Shown here: piece after piece, positions 40,780 through 49,643 of the stretch
Layout: every line of letters begins with the position of its first letter
How positions within the stretch are numbered: position 1 is the stretch's first letter
NCBI RefSeq assembly: GCF_003056345.1
Contig: NZ_PYWB01000006.1
Span: forward strand, 186,001 to 250,000
From: Devosia submarina
GTDB lineage: Bacteria > Pseudomonadota > Alphaproteobacteria > Rhizobiales > Devosiaceae
Direction: 5' to 3'
Length of the DNA: 64,000 nt
The notes under the pieces: generated by a model
Told to the model about the DNA's origin: nothing
Database searches by the model: none
The model's input: the letters and a program-made list of their open reading frames with translations, nothing else
Made by a program: the position numbers and the translations under genes

Positions 40780-42413
40780 TTGTGAGCCAAATAATAGGCG
40801 AGCAACCCTTGCGTGGAGCTGTCATGCCCCTCCCCGCTCTGCTTGCCTTCGACCTTTGGCAGCAACGCCTTGGCCAATTGCTTGCCCAGTTCCACGCCCC
40901 ATTGATCATAGGAATTGACGTTCCAGATCACGCCCTGAGTGAAGACCTTGTGCTCATAGAGAGCCACGAGAGAGCCGAGGGTTTCGGGGGTCAGCTGCTC
41001 GTAGAACAGGGTGTTGGACGGACGGTTGCCCGGGAACACCTTATGGGGGGTAAGTTCCGCAATCATCTTCTTGTCGAGCCCCTGCGCCTTGAGTTCGCCG
41101 ACTACTTCTTCTTCGGTCTTGCCCAGCATCAGGGCTTCGGACTGTGCCAGGACATTGGCGACAAGCTTGTCGTGGTGCGGCGGCAGCGATTCATGGGGGC
41201 GCGCCGCGATCAGGAAATCGCATGGGATGACGTCGGTGCCCTGGTGAATGAGCTGGTAGAAGGCGTGCTGGCCATTGGTACCAGGCTCGCCCCAGACGAT
41301 GGGGCCGGTGGACCATTTCACTGGCTTGCCAGCCAAGGTCACGGACTTGCCGTTGGATTCCATATCCTGCTGCTGCAGATAGGCGGCAAAGCGGGAAAGG
41401 CGCTGATCGTAGGGCAGCACGGCGTGGGTGGAGAAGCCCCAGACGTTGCGGTACCAGACGCCGAGGAGCGCCATGATGACGGGCAGATTGCTTTCGAGCG
41501 GGGCGGACAGGAAGTGCCGATCCATGGCGTCAGCGCCCTGGAGGAACTTGCTGAAATTGTCGTAGCCAACAGCCAGGGCGATCGGCAGGCCGATGGCGGA
41601 CCAGACGGAGTAGCGGCCGCCAACCCAATCCCAGAAGCCGAAGATGCGGTCTTCGCGAATGCCGAATTTGGCGCAGGCGGGTATGTTGGTGGAAACAGCG
41701 GCGAAGTGGTTGGGCACCGCTTCTTCGCCCAGCGTATCGGCAATCCAGTCGCGGGCCGAATTGGCGTTGGTCATCGTCTCGTCGGTGGTGAAGGTTTTCG
41801 AGGCGACGATGAACAGTGTTTTCTTCGGGTCGAGGCGCTTGAGCGTGTCGTGGATATGTGCGCCGTCGACGTTCGAAACATAGTGGGCGCGCAGGTCGGG
41901 GCGGGTATAGGGCTCGAGCGCCAGCGTGACCATGGCGGGGCCGAGGTCGGAGCCGCCGATGCCGATGTTGACGACGTCGGTGAACTGCTCGCCGCCATGG
42001 CCGCGGATCTGGCCCGAGCGGACCGCGTCGGAGTAGTTGCCGATGGCAGCAAGGACGCTGCGAACATCGGGCATGACATCCTTGCCGTCCACCGGAACGG
42101 GCTTGTCGCCCTGGTAGCGCAAGGCCATGTGCATCACGGCACGATCTTCGGTGATGTTGATGTGCTCGCCTTCGCACATCTGGTCTCGGCGTTCTTCAAC
42201 GCCGGCGGCGCGGGCCAGGTCAAACAGTGCGGCCATCGCATCTTCGTCGATGCGATTCTTTGAATAGTCGAGCAGGATGCCGGCGCCCGTGGCGGAATAG
42301 CGCCGGAAGCGATTGGGATCGATGGCAAATTGCACACGCATGGGCTGTTCTTCGAGCCGTTTGCGATGCTTGTCCAGGTTGGTGAAGCTGGCTTTGCGCC
42401 CTGATTTCGCCAT
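40776..42413 (-). CDS. pgi: Glucose-6-phosphate isomerase
   Basis: Interconverts glucose 6-phosphate and fructose 6-phosphate. Signatures include [23 protein letters not shown], the phosphate region [18 protein letters not shown] and the C-terminal [12 protein letters not shown]. The ATG at 42413 gives [12 protein letters not shown] and 545 residues. tgt is 23 nt upstream on the same strand. Confidence 0.96.
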   Translation of the reverse strand: MAKSGRKASFTNLDKHRKRLEEQPMRVQFAIDPNRFRRYSATGAGILLDYSKNRIDEDAMAALFDLARAAGVEERRDQMCEGEHINITEDRAVMHMALRYQGDKPVPVDGKDVMPDVRSVLAAIGNYSDAVRSGQIRGHGGEQFTDVVNIGIGGSDLGPAMVTLALEPYTRPDLRAHYVSNVDGAHIHDTLKRLDPKKTLFIVASKTFTTDETMTNANSARDWIADTLGEEAVPNHFAAVSTNIPACAKFGIREDRIFGFWDWVGGRYSVWSAIGLPIALAVGYDNFSKFLQGADAMDRHFLSAPLESNLPVIMALLGVWYRNVWGFSTHAVLPYDQRLSRFAAYLQQQDMESNGKSVTLAGKPVKWSTGPIVWGEPGTNGQHAFYQLIHQGTDVIPCDFLIAARPHESLPPHHDKLVANVLAQSEALMLGKTEEEVVGELKAQGLDKKMIAELTPHKVFPGNRPSNTLFYEQLTPETLGSLVALYEHKVFTQGVIWNVNSYDQWGVELGKQLAKALLPKVEGKQSGEGHDSSTQGLLAYYLAHK

Positions 42414-42436
42414 GTCGTTTAAACCCTTCCTGAACG

Positions 42437-43588
42437 TCAGATAGTTGGCAGATCGCCTGCGGCCCATGCTGCACGCGTTTCCGCCGCAAAGTCGCTAAAG
42501 CGGCCGCCCTCGATCGCTCCGCGGCAGCCCTGCACGAGCTCTTGATAATAGGCCAGATTGATCTGCGAAAGGATCATCGCGCCCAAAATCTCTTCTGTCT
42601 TAACGAGGTGATGGAGATAGGCGCGGCTCCAGCGGCGGCAATTGGGATTTGGTGACGCTTCATCAATGGGACGATGATCATCCCTATGCCGAGCGTTTTT
42701 CAAATTGATGACGCCAAAACGGGTATAGACGTGGCCGTGCCGGCCTGCGCGGGTGGGATGGACGCAATCGAACATGTCGATGCCGCGCCCGATGGCGCCC
42801 AGGATGTCGTCAGGCTTACCGACACCCATGAGATAGCGCGGGCGGTCGGTGGGCAGCTCGGGCGTAATGTTTTCGATGACGCGGAACATGACGTCCTGCG
42901 GTTCGCCAACGGCAAGACCGCCGACGGCATAGCCATCAAAACCGATGGATTTGAGACCCTGGGCCGAGCGGGCCCGCAGCTCGGCATTGTCGCCACCTTG
43001 CACGATGCCGAAGAGGGCTCGGTTGAGCTGGTTGTTGAACGCGGTCTTGGAGCGATCGGCCCAGCGGAGCGAGAGCTCCATGGCCCGTTCCATTTCCTTG
43101 TAGTCCGCGGGCAGCTTCAAGCACTCGTCGAGCTGCATGATGATATCGCTATCGAGCAGCGTCTGGATTTCAATGGAACGCTCGGGGGTAAGCTCGTAGC
43201 TGGAGCCATCGATATGTGAGCGGAAGGTTACGCCTTTTTCCGTCAGCTTGCGGAGCTGGGCCAGCGACATGACCTGGAATCCGCCAGAATCGGTGAGGAT
43301 TGGGCGCTGCCAATCCATGAAGTCATGCAAGCCGCCCTGGGAGGCCACGCGCTCGGCGCCGGGGCGGAGCATCAGATGGTAGGTGTTGCCCAGGAGAATA
43401 TCGGCGCCAGTTTCGCGCACCTGCTCGGGATACATAGCCTTGACCGTGCCTGCCGTACCCACGGGCATGAAGGCAGGCGTCTGGATGTCGCCACGTGGCG
43501 TATCGATGCGGCCGCGTCGCGCCATGCCATCGGTAGCGGACAGGGTGAAGGTGACGAGTTTGTCGGGGGCGGAGGTTTGGGCGTTCAT
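42437..43588 (-). CDS. tgt: Queuine tRNA-ribosyltransferase with degenerate zinc site
   Basis: Exchanges guanine 34 for preQ1 in tRNAs with GUN anticodons. Asp100 in LTDSGGFQ and the nucleophile region IDMFDCV (271-276) are intact, as is GGLAVGEP. The zinc site is not: where the E. coli enzyme has Cys302, Cys304, Cys307 and His333, this protein has Ser312, Asn314, Cys317 and Ile343. The fold may be stabilised without zinc. It lies in a run with queA, the next pathway enzyme, and exoD. Confidence 0.93.
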   Translation of the reverse strand: MNAQTSAPDKLVTFTLSATDGMARRGRIDTPRGDIQTPAFMPVGTAGTVKAMYPEQVRETGADILLGNTYHLMLRPGAERVASQGGLHDFMDWQRPILTDSGGFQVMSLAQLRKLTEKGVTFRSHIDGSSYELTPERSIEIQTLLDSDIIMQLDECLKLPADYKEMERAMELSLRWADRSKTAFNNQLNRALFGIVQGGDNAELRARSAQGLKSIGFDGYAVGGLAVGEPQDVMFRVIENITPELPTDRPRYLMGVGKPDDILGAIGRGIDMFDCVHPTRAGRHGHVYTRFGVINLKNARHRDDHRPIDEASPNPNCRRWSRAYLHHLVKTEEILGAMILSQINLAYYQELVQGCRGAIEGGRFSDFAAETRAAWAAGDLPTI

Positions 43589-43629
43589 GGGGCAGCGTCA
43601 TAACCGTCCCGAGGGCCCGTGTCACCACT

Positions 43630-44256
43630 TCAGGGCAGTCCGCCCAGCGCCATGGTGCCCAGATGGAAGGCGCCGAGGATGATCGCACCGGCGATCATGA
43701 GGCCGACCAGGCTCGCCAGCACGCCAATGATCACGCCCACGCCGTCGCGGTTGAGCATGGAAAAGGCGATGATGCAAAGGCCGACATTGGGGATGGCGTT
43801 GATCAGGGGCACGGGAAAGACCATGACCAAACCCACCACGATGACGAAGATCGCATAGGGGAGATTGGCGGCGCCGCTGGTCATCCAGCGAAGGCGCGGA
43901 CGCGAGAAGCGGGCAAGAATGGCGGTGACGCGCACCACCTGCTCGCTTGCCTTGAGCAGCAGGTTGAGCCGGAGTTTGCGGTTACCGATGATGGGCGGCA
44001 GGCGGATCGGCCGGCCCAGCAGCATGGCAATGGCGATGAGGATCGTGGTCCAGGCGATGGTGCCGCCATAGCCTGGTGGGCCGGGGACCATGTTGAAGAG
44101 CGAAACCACCAGCAAGAGCAGCCGGTGGGCCCTTGGGCCGAGCATGACGATCAGCCCAGAGAGTGTCAGGTGGGACTGGTCACCTTCGGCGGCGCGCTGC
44201 AAGGCTGTGGCGATGCGGGCGGCGTAACGGGTGACGGGGGTTCCCTGGGTCGTCAA
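43630..44256 (-). CDS. ExoD family membrane protein
   Basis: Integral membrane protein of the exopolysaccharide synthesis ExoD family, whose molecular role is unclear. The family opening [33 protein letters not shown] is recognisable in part, followed by LGRPIRLPP and three or four hydrophobic helices. The likely start is a TTG at 44256 that overlaps the queA stop, giving 208 residues; the longer upstream frame lies over queA and is rejected. It sits between queA and tgt. Confidence 0.85.
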   Translation of the reverse strand: MTTQGTPVTRYAARIATALQRAAEGDQSHLTLSGLIVMLGPRAHRLLLLVVSLFNMVPGPPGYGGTIAWTTILIAIAMLLGRPIRLPPIIGNRKLRLNLLLKASEQVVRVTAILARFSRPRLRWMTSGAANLPYAIFVIVVGLVMVFPVPLINAIPNVGLCIIAFSMLNRDGVGVIIGVLASLVGLMIAGAIILGAFHLGTMALGGLP

Positions 44257-45341
44257 GGGTCGCGCCCGTCGTCCGCCGGCTGGGGTGCCCGCAGCAGCAG
44301 CGACGAGTCGCCATAGGAGTAGAACCGGTAACCGTTTTGTATCGCGTGCGCGTAGGCGCTTTTCATCACGTCCATGCCGGCAAAAGCACTGACAAGCATG
44401 AAAAGCGTCGATTTGGGCAGGTGGAAATTGGTCATCAGGGCATCCACGGTGTGGAAGCGGAAGCCGGGGGTGATGAAGATGTCCGTATCGCCGATAAAGG
44501 GCTGCAAGGTGCCGGTGGCGCGAGAGGCGGTTTCGAGGAGGCGCAGGCTCGTGGTGCCGACTGCGATGACACGGCCGCCAGCGGCCCGGCGGGCGTTGAT
44601 GCGTTCGACAGTGGCTTGCGTCAGCTCGCCCCATTCGGAATGCATGACGTGGTCTTCGGTGTCTTCTGCCTTCATGGGGAGGAAGGTCCCTGCCCCGACA
44701 TGCAAGGTGACGCGCTCGATGGCGATGCCCTTGTCGGAGATTTGCTGGAGCAGGCTTTGCGTGAAGTGAAGGCCAGCGGTGGGCGCAGCCACGGCGCCGT
44801 CATTGGCAGCATAGACGGTCTGGTAATCGATGAGGTCGCGGTCTTCAACGTCGCGCTTGGCGCCGATATAGGGCGGCAGCGGCATGGCGCCGTGGGACTT
44901 GATGGCCTCATCGAGCTGGGCGCCGCCAAGTTCGAATTCAAGGGTGACTTCGCCGGTGTCACCCTTGCCCGATACGCGAGCCTTGAGCGTGCCGGACTCG
45001 CCATTGCCCAGTTCCAGATCGTCCAGCAGCGCCAGTTTCTTGGCCGGGCGGGCGAAGGCGCGCCATGTGTGGGCGTCCACGCGCTTATGAAGGTTGAAGG
45101 ACACGCCGGCGCGGTTTTCACCTCGGATGCGCGTGCCGCGCAGCTCGGCGGGGAGTACGCGGGTGTCATTGACAACGAGGACGTCGCCTGCCTGCAGCAG
45201 GTTCAGCAGATCGGGGATATGGAGATCCGAGAGACCCTTTTCGGGGTCGACCAGCAGCAGGCGCGCTGAATCACGCGGCTCGGCCGGATGAAGGGCGATG
45301 AGGTTCTCGGGCAGGTCGAAGTCGAAATCAGAAACGCGCAT
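44253..45341 (-). CDS. queA: S-adenosylmethionine:tRNA ribosyltransferase-isomerase
   Basis: Adds an epoxycyclopentanediol from SAM to preQ1-tRNA, the step after Tgt in queuosine synthesis. It starts [19 protein letters not shown], with PTAGLHFT and TTSLRLLE further on. The length of 362 is standard. It is transcribed with exoD and tgt. Confidence 0.97.
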   Translation of the reverse strand: MRVSDFDFDLPENLIALHPAEPRDSARLLLVDPEKGLSDLHIPDLLNLLQAGDVLVVNDTRVLPAELRGTRIRGENRAGVSFNLHKRVDAHTWRAFARPAKKLALLDDLELGNGESGTLKARVSGKGDTGEVTLEFELGGAQLDEAIKSHGAMPLPPYIGAKRDVEDRDLIDYQTVYAANDGAVAAPTAGLHFTQSLLQQISDKGIAIERVTLHVGAGTFLPMKAEDTEDHVMHSEWGELTQATVERINARRAAGGRVIAVGTTSLRLLETASRATGTLQPFIGDTDIFITPGFRFHTVDALMTNFHLPKSTLFMLVSAFAGMDVMKSAYAHAIQNGYRFYSYGDSSLLLRAPQPADDGRDP

Positions 45342-45447
45342 GGGGCGTCGTTAGCACGGCGATGGCGCCTGTGGAATGGGTGGGTGGCAAGCCGCCTATG
45401 CGGGAACGGCGGGCGCCCGCGGCGCATTGCGCTAGCCGGAGGTCAGC

Positions 45448-46482
45448 ATGAATGAAGTACCGCTGCGGCTGGGCGTGCCTGTCAAGATCATGGGCAATCC
45501 CGAGCTGAAAAGCCACGATGCGCGCCGCTCAACCAGCGAGCCGCATCTCAAGGTTTCGCTGGGCTATCTCGACGCCATTTTCGACTATCTGGGCAAGCAC
45601 AAGATCAACATGTACCGCATGTCGTCGGATCTGGCGCCCTATGCGACGCATCCGGATATGCCGCAATTTCATTCCATGGTGCGCGACAGCGCGGCTGACC
45701 TGGCTGCCATTGGTGCGCGGGCCAAGGCGCAGGGTTTGCGGCTGTCGTTCCACCCCAGCCAGTTCATCGTCCTTAATAGTCCGGATCCGGAGCTGGTGCG
45801 CAAGAGCACATGGGATCTCGCCTCTCAGGCGGAGATGCTGGATTTGATGGAGCTGGGGCCAGAAGCCGTTCTGGTGGTGCATGTGGGTGGTGTCTACGAG
45901 GACAAGGAAAGGGCGCGCGCGCGTTGGGTCGAGACGTGGCCGACCCTGCCCGAGCCAGTGCGGCGGCGGCTGGTGCTGGAGCATGATGATCTAAGGTTTT
46001 CAGCGGCGGATGTGCTGTGGATTCACGAGCATACGGGTGTGCGGCTGATCTTCGATCATCAGCATTTCTGGTGCCTGAATCCGGAAGGCGCCGACATGCG
46101 GCAGACGCTGGAAGCGGTGTTGCGGACGTGGCCGGAAGGTGTGCGGCCGAAGGTGCATTTCTCATCGCCCCGGACCGAGATGCGGCAGCTGGTGCGCAAG
46201 GATCGCAAGACGAAAAAGCCTGTGACGGTGAATGCGGCGCCGGTTTGGACGGGTCATGCCGACTTCGTCAATCCGTTTGAGTTCATCACCTTCATGCGGG
46301 TGGCGGCTGGGCTTGAGTTCGATGTGATGCTGGAGGCGAAGGTGAAGGACCTGGCGCTGATAAAGCTGAGGCCGGATCTGGTGCGCTATGCGCCGGATGT
46401 GGCGGCGCGGTTTGGACTGGGGGCGGACGCACAGGCTGAGCTGGAGGCGGAAGAAGCCGGGGTGCTGGAGGTGGAGGGGTAA
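45448..46482 (+). CDS. uvsE: UV damage endonuclease UvsE/UvdE
   Basis: TIM-barrel nuclease that nicks DNA 5' of UV photoproducts and some other lesions, an alternative to UvrABC. Metal and active-site residues are visible in FHPSQFIVL, VVHVGGVYEDK, VLEHDDLRFS, FDHQHFWCLN, HFSSPRTE and VMLEAKVKD. GGAGG precedes the ATG. The family has a patchy distribution in Proteobacteria. No SOS box is present upstream, so it is probably not LexA-controlled. Confidence 0.93.
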   Translation: MNEVPLRLGVPVKIMGNPELKSHDARRSTSEPHLKVSLGYLDAIFDYLGKHKINMYRMSSDLAPYATHPDMPQFHSMVRDSAADLAAIGARAKAQGLRLSFHPSQFIVLNSPDPELVRKSTWDLASQAEMLDLMELGPEAVLVVHVGGVYEDKERARARWVETWPTLPEPVRRRLVLEHDDLRFSAADVLWIHEHTGVRLIFDHQHFWCLNPEGADMRQTLEAVLRTWPEGVRPKVHFSSPRTEMRQLVRKDRKTKKPVTVNAAPVWTGHADFVNPFEFITFMRVAAGLEFDVMLEAKVKDLALIKLRPDLVRYAPDVAARFGLGADAQAELEAEEAGVLEVEG

Positions 46483-46696
46483 GCTTGGGGTGCGGAACCA
46501 AGCACCCCCACCTCGATCCTCCCCCTGAAAGGGGGAGGTGTCGACTGAGGGATTGTTGGTCTGCCCGAAATTACCCTGTACCGGCGTCATCACCTGGCTT
46601 GTGCCGGTGATCCTACCGCAGCCTGGCCGATGCCGAGATGGATTGCCCGGACGAGCCGGGCAATGACGGTAGGGTGAGATCGGGGCCGTTAGCTGA
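46483..46696. other. Intergenic repeats between uvsE and the YdcZ gene
   Basis: The gap contains one CCTCCCCC palindrome and a TGCCCGG/CCGGGCA hairpin near 46638-46660 followed by ATGACGG. No gene is seen. Confidence 0.55.
46518..46538. repeat. CCTCCCCC palindrome, family B copy 2
   Basis: CCTCCCCC/GGGGGAGG stem with the loop TGAAA, preceded by CCCCCACCT exactly as at 39591. It may also end uvsE transcription. Confidence 0.7.
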
Positions 46697-47146
46697 TCAG
46701 AGCAGGCGGATCATCAACGCGCCGGTAACAAGGAGCATGGCGCCGGCTATGCGGCCGAGGGAGATTTCGCGGACGGCCATGCCCATGAAGCCAATCTTGT
46801 CGAGGAACATGCCCCCGATGAGCTGGCCGGCTACAGAAAGCGCCATGACGGCGGCAGCGCCGAGCATGGGGGTAAGCATGATGTTGGAAAAGACGTAGAA
46901 CGCGCCGAGGACACCGCCGGCGACAAAGGTCCACGGTGCGGGAGCGCCGAAGTTGATCGGGGTGGAGCTTGCCGCGCTGTAGATGAAGGCGATGATCCAG
47001 AGGAGGATCGCACCGGCGACGAAGGATACGCCGGCCGCCGCGATGGGCACGTTGAGGCTGCGGCCAAGCTGGGCGTTGATGGGCGCCTGGGTGGCGATGC
47101 AGGCGCCTGCGACGATGCCCATCAGGGTCCACAAGATGACGTCCAT
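46697..47146 (-). CDS. DMT-type membrane protein, YdcZ/DUF606 family
   Basis: Small membrane protein with about five hydrophobic helices in 149 residues, resembling half of an EamA-type drug/metabolite transporter. Residues GACIATQAPINAQLGR near the start are typical of the YdcZ family. Substrate unknown. The ATG at 47146 lies 12 nt after GGAG; a TTG at 47152 is 6 nt after it and could be the real start. It follows the ppiB terminator, so it needs its own promoter. Confidence 0.8.
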   Translation of the reverse strand: MDVILWTLMGIVAGACIATQAPINAQLGRSLNVPIAAAGVSFVAGAILLWIIAFIYSAASSTPINFGAPAPWTFVAGGVLGAFYVFSNIMLTPMLGAAAVMALSVAGQLIGGMFLDKIGFMGMAVREISLGRIAGAMLLVTGALMIRLL

Positions 47147-47174
47147 GCGCAAGCGCGGCTCCTTTGAGTGACAG

Positions 47175-47210
47175 GCAAAAAGAACCCCCGGGGATATGCC
47201 CGGGGGTTCT
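47175..47210 (-). terminator. Rho-independent terminator after ppiB
   Basis: A 12-bp AGAACCCCCGGG/CCCGGGGGTTCT stem with a 6-nt loop is followed on the minus strand by TTTTTGCC. It is very strong. Confidence 0.9.
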
Positions 47211-47231
47211 GTATTTCTAGACTGACGATTC

Positions 47232-47711
47232 TCAGGCCGCGATGTCGGCGGCGACTTTGACCGAAAGCATCTTGTCGGGATTGATCACGGGCTCGCCGCG
47301 CTTGATCTGGTCGACATTTTCCATGCCTTCGATGACCTTGCCCCAAACAGTGTACTGCTTGTTGAGGAAGGGCGCGTCGGTGAAGCAGATGAAGAACTGC
47401 GAATTGGCCGAATCCGGGCTCTGGGCGCGGGCCATGGAGGCGGTGCCACGCACGTGGGGCTCGTTGTTGAATTCCTGCTTGAGGTTCGGGTACTTCGAAC
47501 CGCCTGTGCCACGGCCATCGGGGCAGCCGGTCTGGGCCATGAAGCCCTCGATAACGCGGTGGAACACGATGCCATCATAGAAGCCTTCACGTGCCAGCTT
47601 CTTGATGTGAGCGACGTGGTTTGGCGCCAGATCTGGGCGCATCTCGATTACGACATTGCCCTTGGTAGTTTCGATGACGAGGGTGTTTTCCGGATCGGCG
47701 TATTCGGCCAT
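47232..47711 (-). CDS. ppiB: Cytoplasmic cyclophilin-type peptidyl-prolyl isomerase
   Basis: Catalyses proline cis-trans isomerisation. Cyclophilin motifs FHRVIEGFMAQTGCPDGRGTGG and SANSQFFICF are present in part; the length is 159 with no signal peptide. It is the second of two cyclophilins on this strand, separated from the secreted one by a 206-nt repeat-containing gap. Confidence 0.94.
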   Translation of the reverse strand: MAEYADPENTLVIETTKGNVVIEMRPDLAPNHVAHIKKLAREGFYDGIVFHRVIEGFMAQTGCPDGRGTGGSKYPNLKQEFNNEPHVRGTASMARAQSPDSANSQFFICFTDAPFLNKQYTVWGKVIEGMENVDQIKRGEPVINPDKMLSVKVAADIAA

Positions 47712-47917
47712 GTGCTTGGTCTCTCTGTTCGATTATGGGGCGGGTTTAGTGTGATTGGGCGGTGGGTGCAACTACTGGACGGGCAACAGACACGGTGTCA
47801 CCCAGGCGGAGGACGGGGTCCATCTTGAGATGTTTTCACCATTGCACCAAGACCAGACACCTCAGGATGGATCCCGGCCTTCGCCGGGATGACATCGTGG
47901 AATGTTGATAAAACTGG
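47712..47917. repeat. Repeat-bearing gap between the two cyclophilin genes (family C copy 2)
   Basis: An ATCCCGG/CCGGGAT palindrome at 47871-47890 is preceded by CTCAGGATGG, the inverted partner of the copy at 39647. A second partial copy of the flank (GGGTCCATCTTGAGAT) is at about 47815-47831. No gene is seen. Confidence 0.65.
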
Positions 47918-48469
47918 CTACTTATACTCGATCTTGGCTTCGACGATCTTGTCGGGGTTGGCGACCTGGCCGTTCTGTTCGGCAGGGCCTTTTTCGATAG
48001 CGTTTACCGCATCCATGCCGGACACGACCTTGCCGAAGACGGTGTATTGGCCATCAAGGAAGCTGGCGTCGCCCGTGGTGATGAAGAACTGTGAGTTGAA
48101 AGAGTTGGGGTCCTGCGAGCGGGCGCCGCCCACGATGCCGGGCTGAAAGCTTTCGCTGTTGAACTCGGCTTCCACATCGGGAAGTTCGGAGCCGCCCATG
48201 CCGGTGCCAGTCGGATCGCCCGTCTGAGCCATGAAGCCCTCGATCACGCGGTGGAAAACGACACCGTTGTAGAAGCTTTCGTTCGTAAGGGTTACGATGC
48301 GCTCGACATGCTTAGGCGCAAGGGCGGGCAGCAGTTCGATATCGACTACGCCGTCTTCAAGGGTCAGGATCAGATGCGGCGTGCCGGTTTGGGCGAAGGC
48401 AGGTGCGGCGCTCAGGGCAGCGGCACCGATGACAAGGGCGCCAAACAGGCGACGAGTTATGGAGATCAT
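47918..48469 (-). CDS. ppiA: Periplasmic cyclophilin-type peptidyl-prolyl isomerase
   Basis: Secreted isomerase. A signal peptide (LFGALVIGAAALSAAPAFAQ) ends near residue 27, and the cyclophilin core shows FHRVIEGFMAQTGDPTGTG and SFNSQFFITT. The length is 183. The start overlaps the coaD stop (ATGA), so coaD and ppiA are coupled. Confidence 0.93.
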   Translation of the reverse strand: MISITRRLFGALVIGAAALSAAPAFAQTGTPHLILTLEDGVVDIELLPALAPKHVERIVTLTNESFYNGVVFHRVIEGFMAQTGDPTGTGMGGSELPDVEAEFNSESFQPGIVGGARSQDPNSFNSQFFITTGDASFLDGQYTVFGKVVSGMDAVNAIEKGPAEQNGQVANPDKIVEAKIEYK

Positions 48470-48960
48470 TTGTTCTTGAGGGCCTTCAGAACGATTTGCG
48501 GGACGAAGGCGGAAATATCACCGCCCATTTCAGCGATTTGGCGCACCAATGTGGCCGAGATATGCCGAACCGGTGGGCTGGAGGGCAGGAAAACGGTTTG
48601 CAGGTCCGGCGCCATCTGAGCGTTCATGCCGACCATCTGCATTTCGTAATTGTAGTCGGTGGTGTCGCGCAGGCCGCGAATGATCAGCTTGGCGCCGTTT
48701 TCCCGGGCGGCATTGACCATGAGCCCGGAGAAATCGACGACGCGGAACTCGGTGTCGGTGCGCTTGCCGACGGGTGCCAGCACCTGTTCTAGAATGGCGA
48801 GCCGGTCAGCATGGGCGAATAGCGGAGTTTTCTTGCCCGGGTTGATGCCCACAGCCACCACGAGGGTATCCACCAGCTTGCAAGCGCGTTCTATGACGTC
48901 CAGATGCCCATTGGTCACCGGGTCAAACGAGCCTGGGTAAAAGCCCACCAGATCAGCCAC
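48466..48960 (-). CDS. coaD: Phosphopantetheine adenylyltransferase
   Basis: Makes dephospho-CoA, the penultimate step of coenzyme A synthesis. The nucleotidyltransferase motif is YPGSFDPVTNGHLD (His19), and the late ISATLVRQIAEMGGD is typical. The length is 164. The start is GTG at 48960. Confidence 0.96.
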   Translation of the reverse strand: MADLVGFYPGSFDPVTNGHLDVIERACKLVDTLVVAVGINPGKKTPLFAHADRLAILEQVLAPVGKRTDTEFRVVDFSGLMVNAARENGAKLIIRGLRDTTDYNYEMQMVGMNAQMAPDLQTVFLPSSPPVRHISATLVRQIAEMGGDISAFVPQIVLKALKNK

Positions 48961-49082
48961 GACGCCCCTCCCCCTTGTTGTTGATCAGGTTTTTGTCACG
49001 GGTAGCAGGCCGTGGCAAGCTGAGGGCGAGCATTAGCCCAATTGCTAAAATGCAAGATAATTGCAGCAGCGAAAAAACAGCT

Positions 49083-49111
49083 TTGCCAAGTAATTCTGGA
49101 AACAACTACAT
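49083..49111 (+). promoter_or_regulatory. Promoter candidate for the DUF805 gene
   Basis: TTGCCA (49083-49088) and CTACAT (49106-49111) are 17 nt apart, ending 15 nt before the ATG. Confidence 0.45.
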
Positions 49112-49126
49112 CCACAGGGGCAAAGG

Positions 49127-49612
49127 ATGCGATCTTACCTCGACGGTATGCTGCGCTACTTCGAGATTTCAGGTACCAGCACACGGGCGCAATATTGGCT
49201 GTTCTTTGTGGTGCAGTCCATGATGACGGCTGCTGCGGTGGCGGGCGATGTTGCACTGGGCGGGTTTGATCCCGAGCGCCCTGCCCCGACGCTGACGCTG
49301 TTTGCAGCCCTTGTACATCTCGTACCCTCGGTGACGCTGCACATTCGCCGCCTGCACGATATCGGCCGGTCCGGGGCCTGGTATCTGTTGTTTTTCGTGC
49401 CGGTCTTCGGCCCCCTGGTCCTGCTATACTGGGCGTGCTTGCCCTCCAAAGGCGATGGCAATTATTATGACGAGCCTACACCCAGCAGGATCAAGCCAGC
49501 AGCGCCCAAGCGCTACATGACCATTCCCGAGGGTGTCCGGATGGGAAGCGGTGCGGCCAGGGCGATCAGCGGGCGTCCGAGCAGGCCACCTAGGGAAGGC
49601 CGGTTTATCTGA
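49127..49612 (+). CDS. DUF805 family membrane protein
   Basis: Small inner-membrane protein of unknown function. The DUF805 pattern is visible: YFEISGTSTRAQYW at the start, IRRLHDIGRSGAWYLL and YWACLPSKGDGNYYDEP later, with about three hydrophobic helices. The last 40 residues are a basic, Pro/Arg-rich tail. The ATG has AGGGG 6 nt upstream. It converges on gyrA with a shared terminator. Confidence 0.85.
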   Translation: MRSYLDGMLRYFEISGTSTRAQYWLFFVVQSMMTAAAVAGDVALGGFDPERPAPTLTLFAALVHLVPSVTLHIRRLHDIGRSGAWYLLFFVPVFGPLVLLYWACLPSKGDGNYYDEPTPSRIKPAAPKRYMTIPEGVRMGSGAARAISGRPSRPPREGRFI

Positions 49613-49615
49613 ATG

Positions 49616-49643
49616 AAAAAGGGGCGCCGAGCGCCCCTTTTTT
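49616..49643. terminator. Bidirectional terminator between the DUF805 gene and gyrA
   Basis: GGGGCGC and GCGCCCC with a CGA loop are flanked by AAAAA on the left and TTTTTT on the right, so it can end both convergent transcripts. Confidence 0.9.

Noticed and set aside
40782..42263. 493-codon open frame antisense to pgi
   Set aside because: Shadow frame in a gene with full family motifs on the other strand.
43630..44634. Longer ExoD protein starting inside queA
   Set aside because: The extra residues are the antiparallel-frame reading of queA and lack the membrane-protein composition of ExoD.
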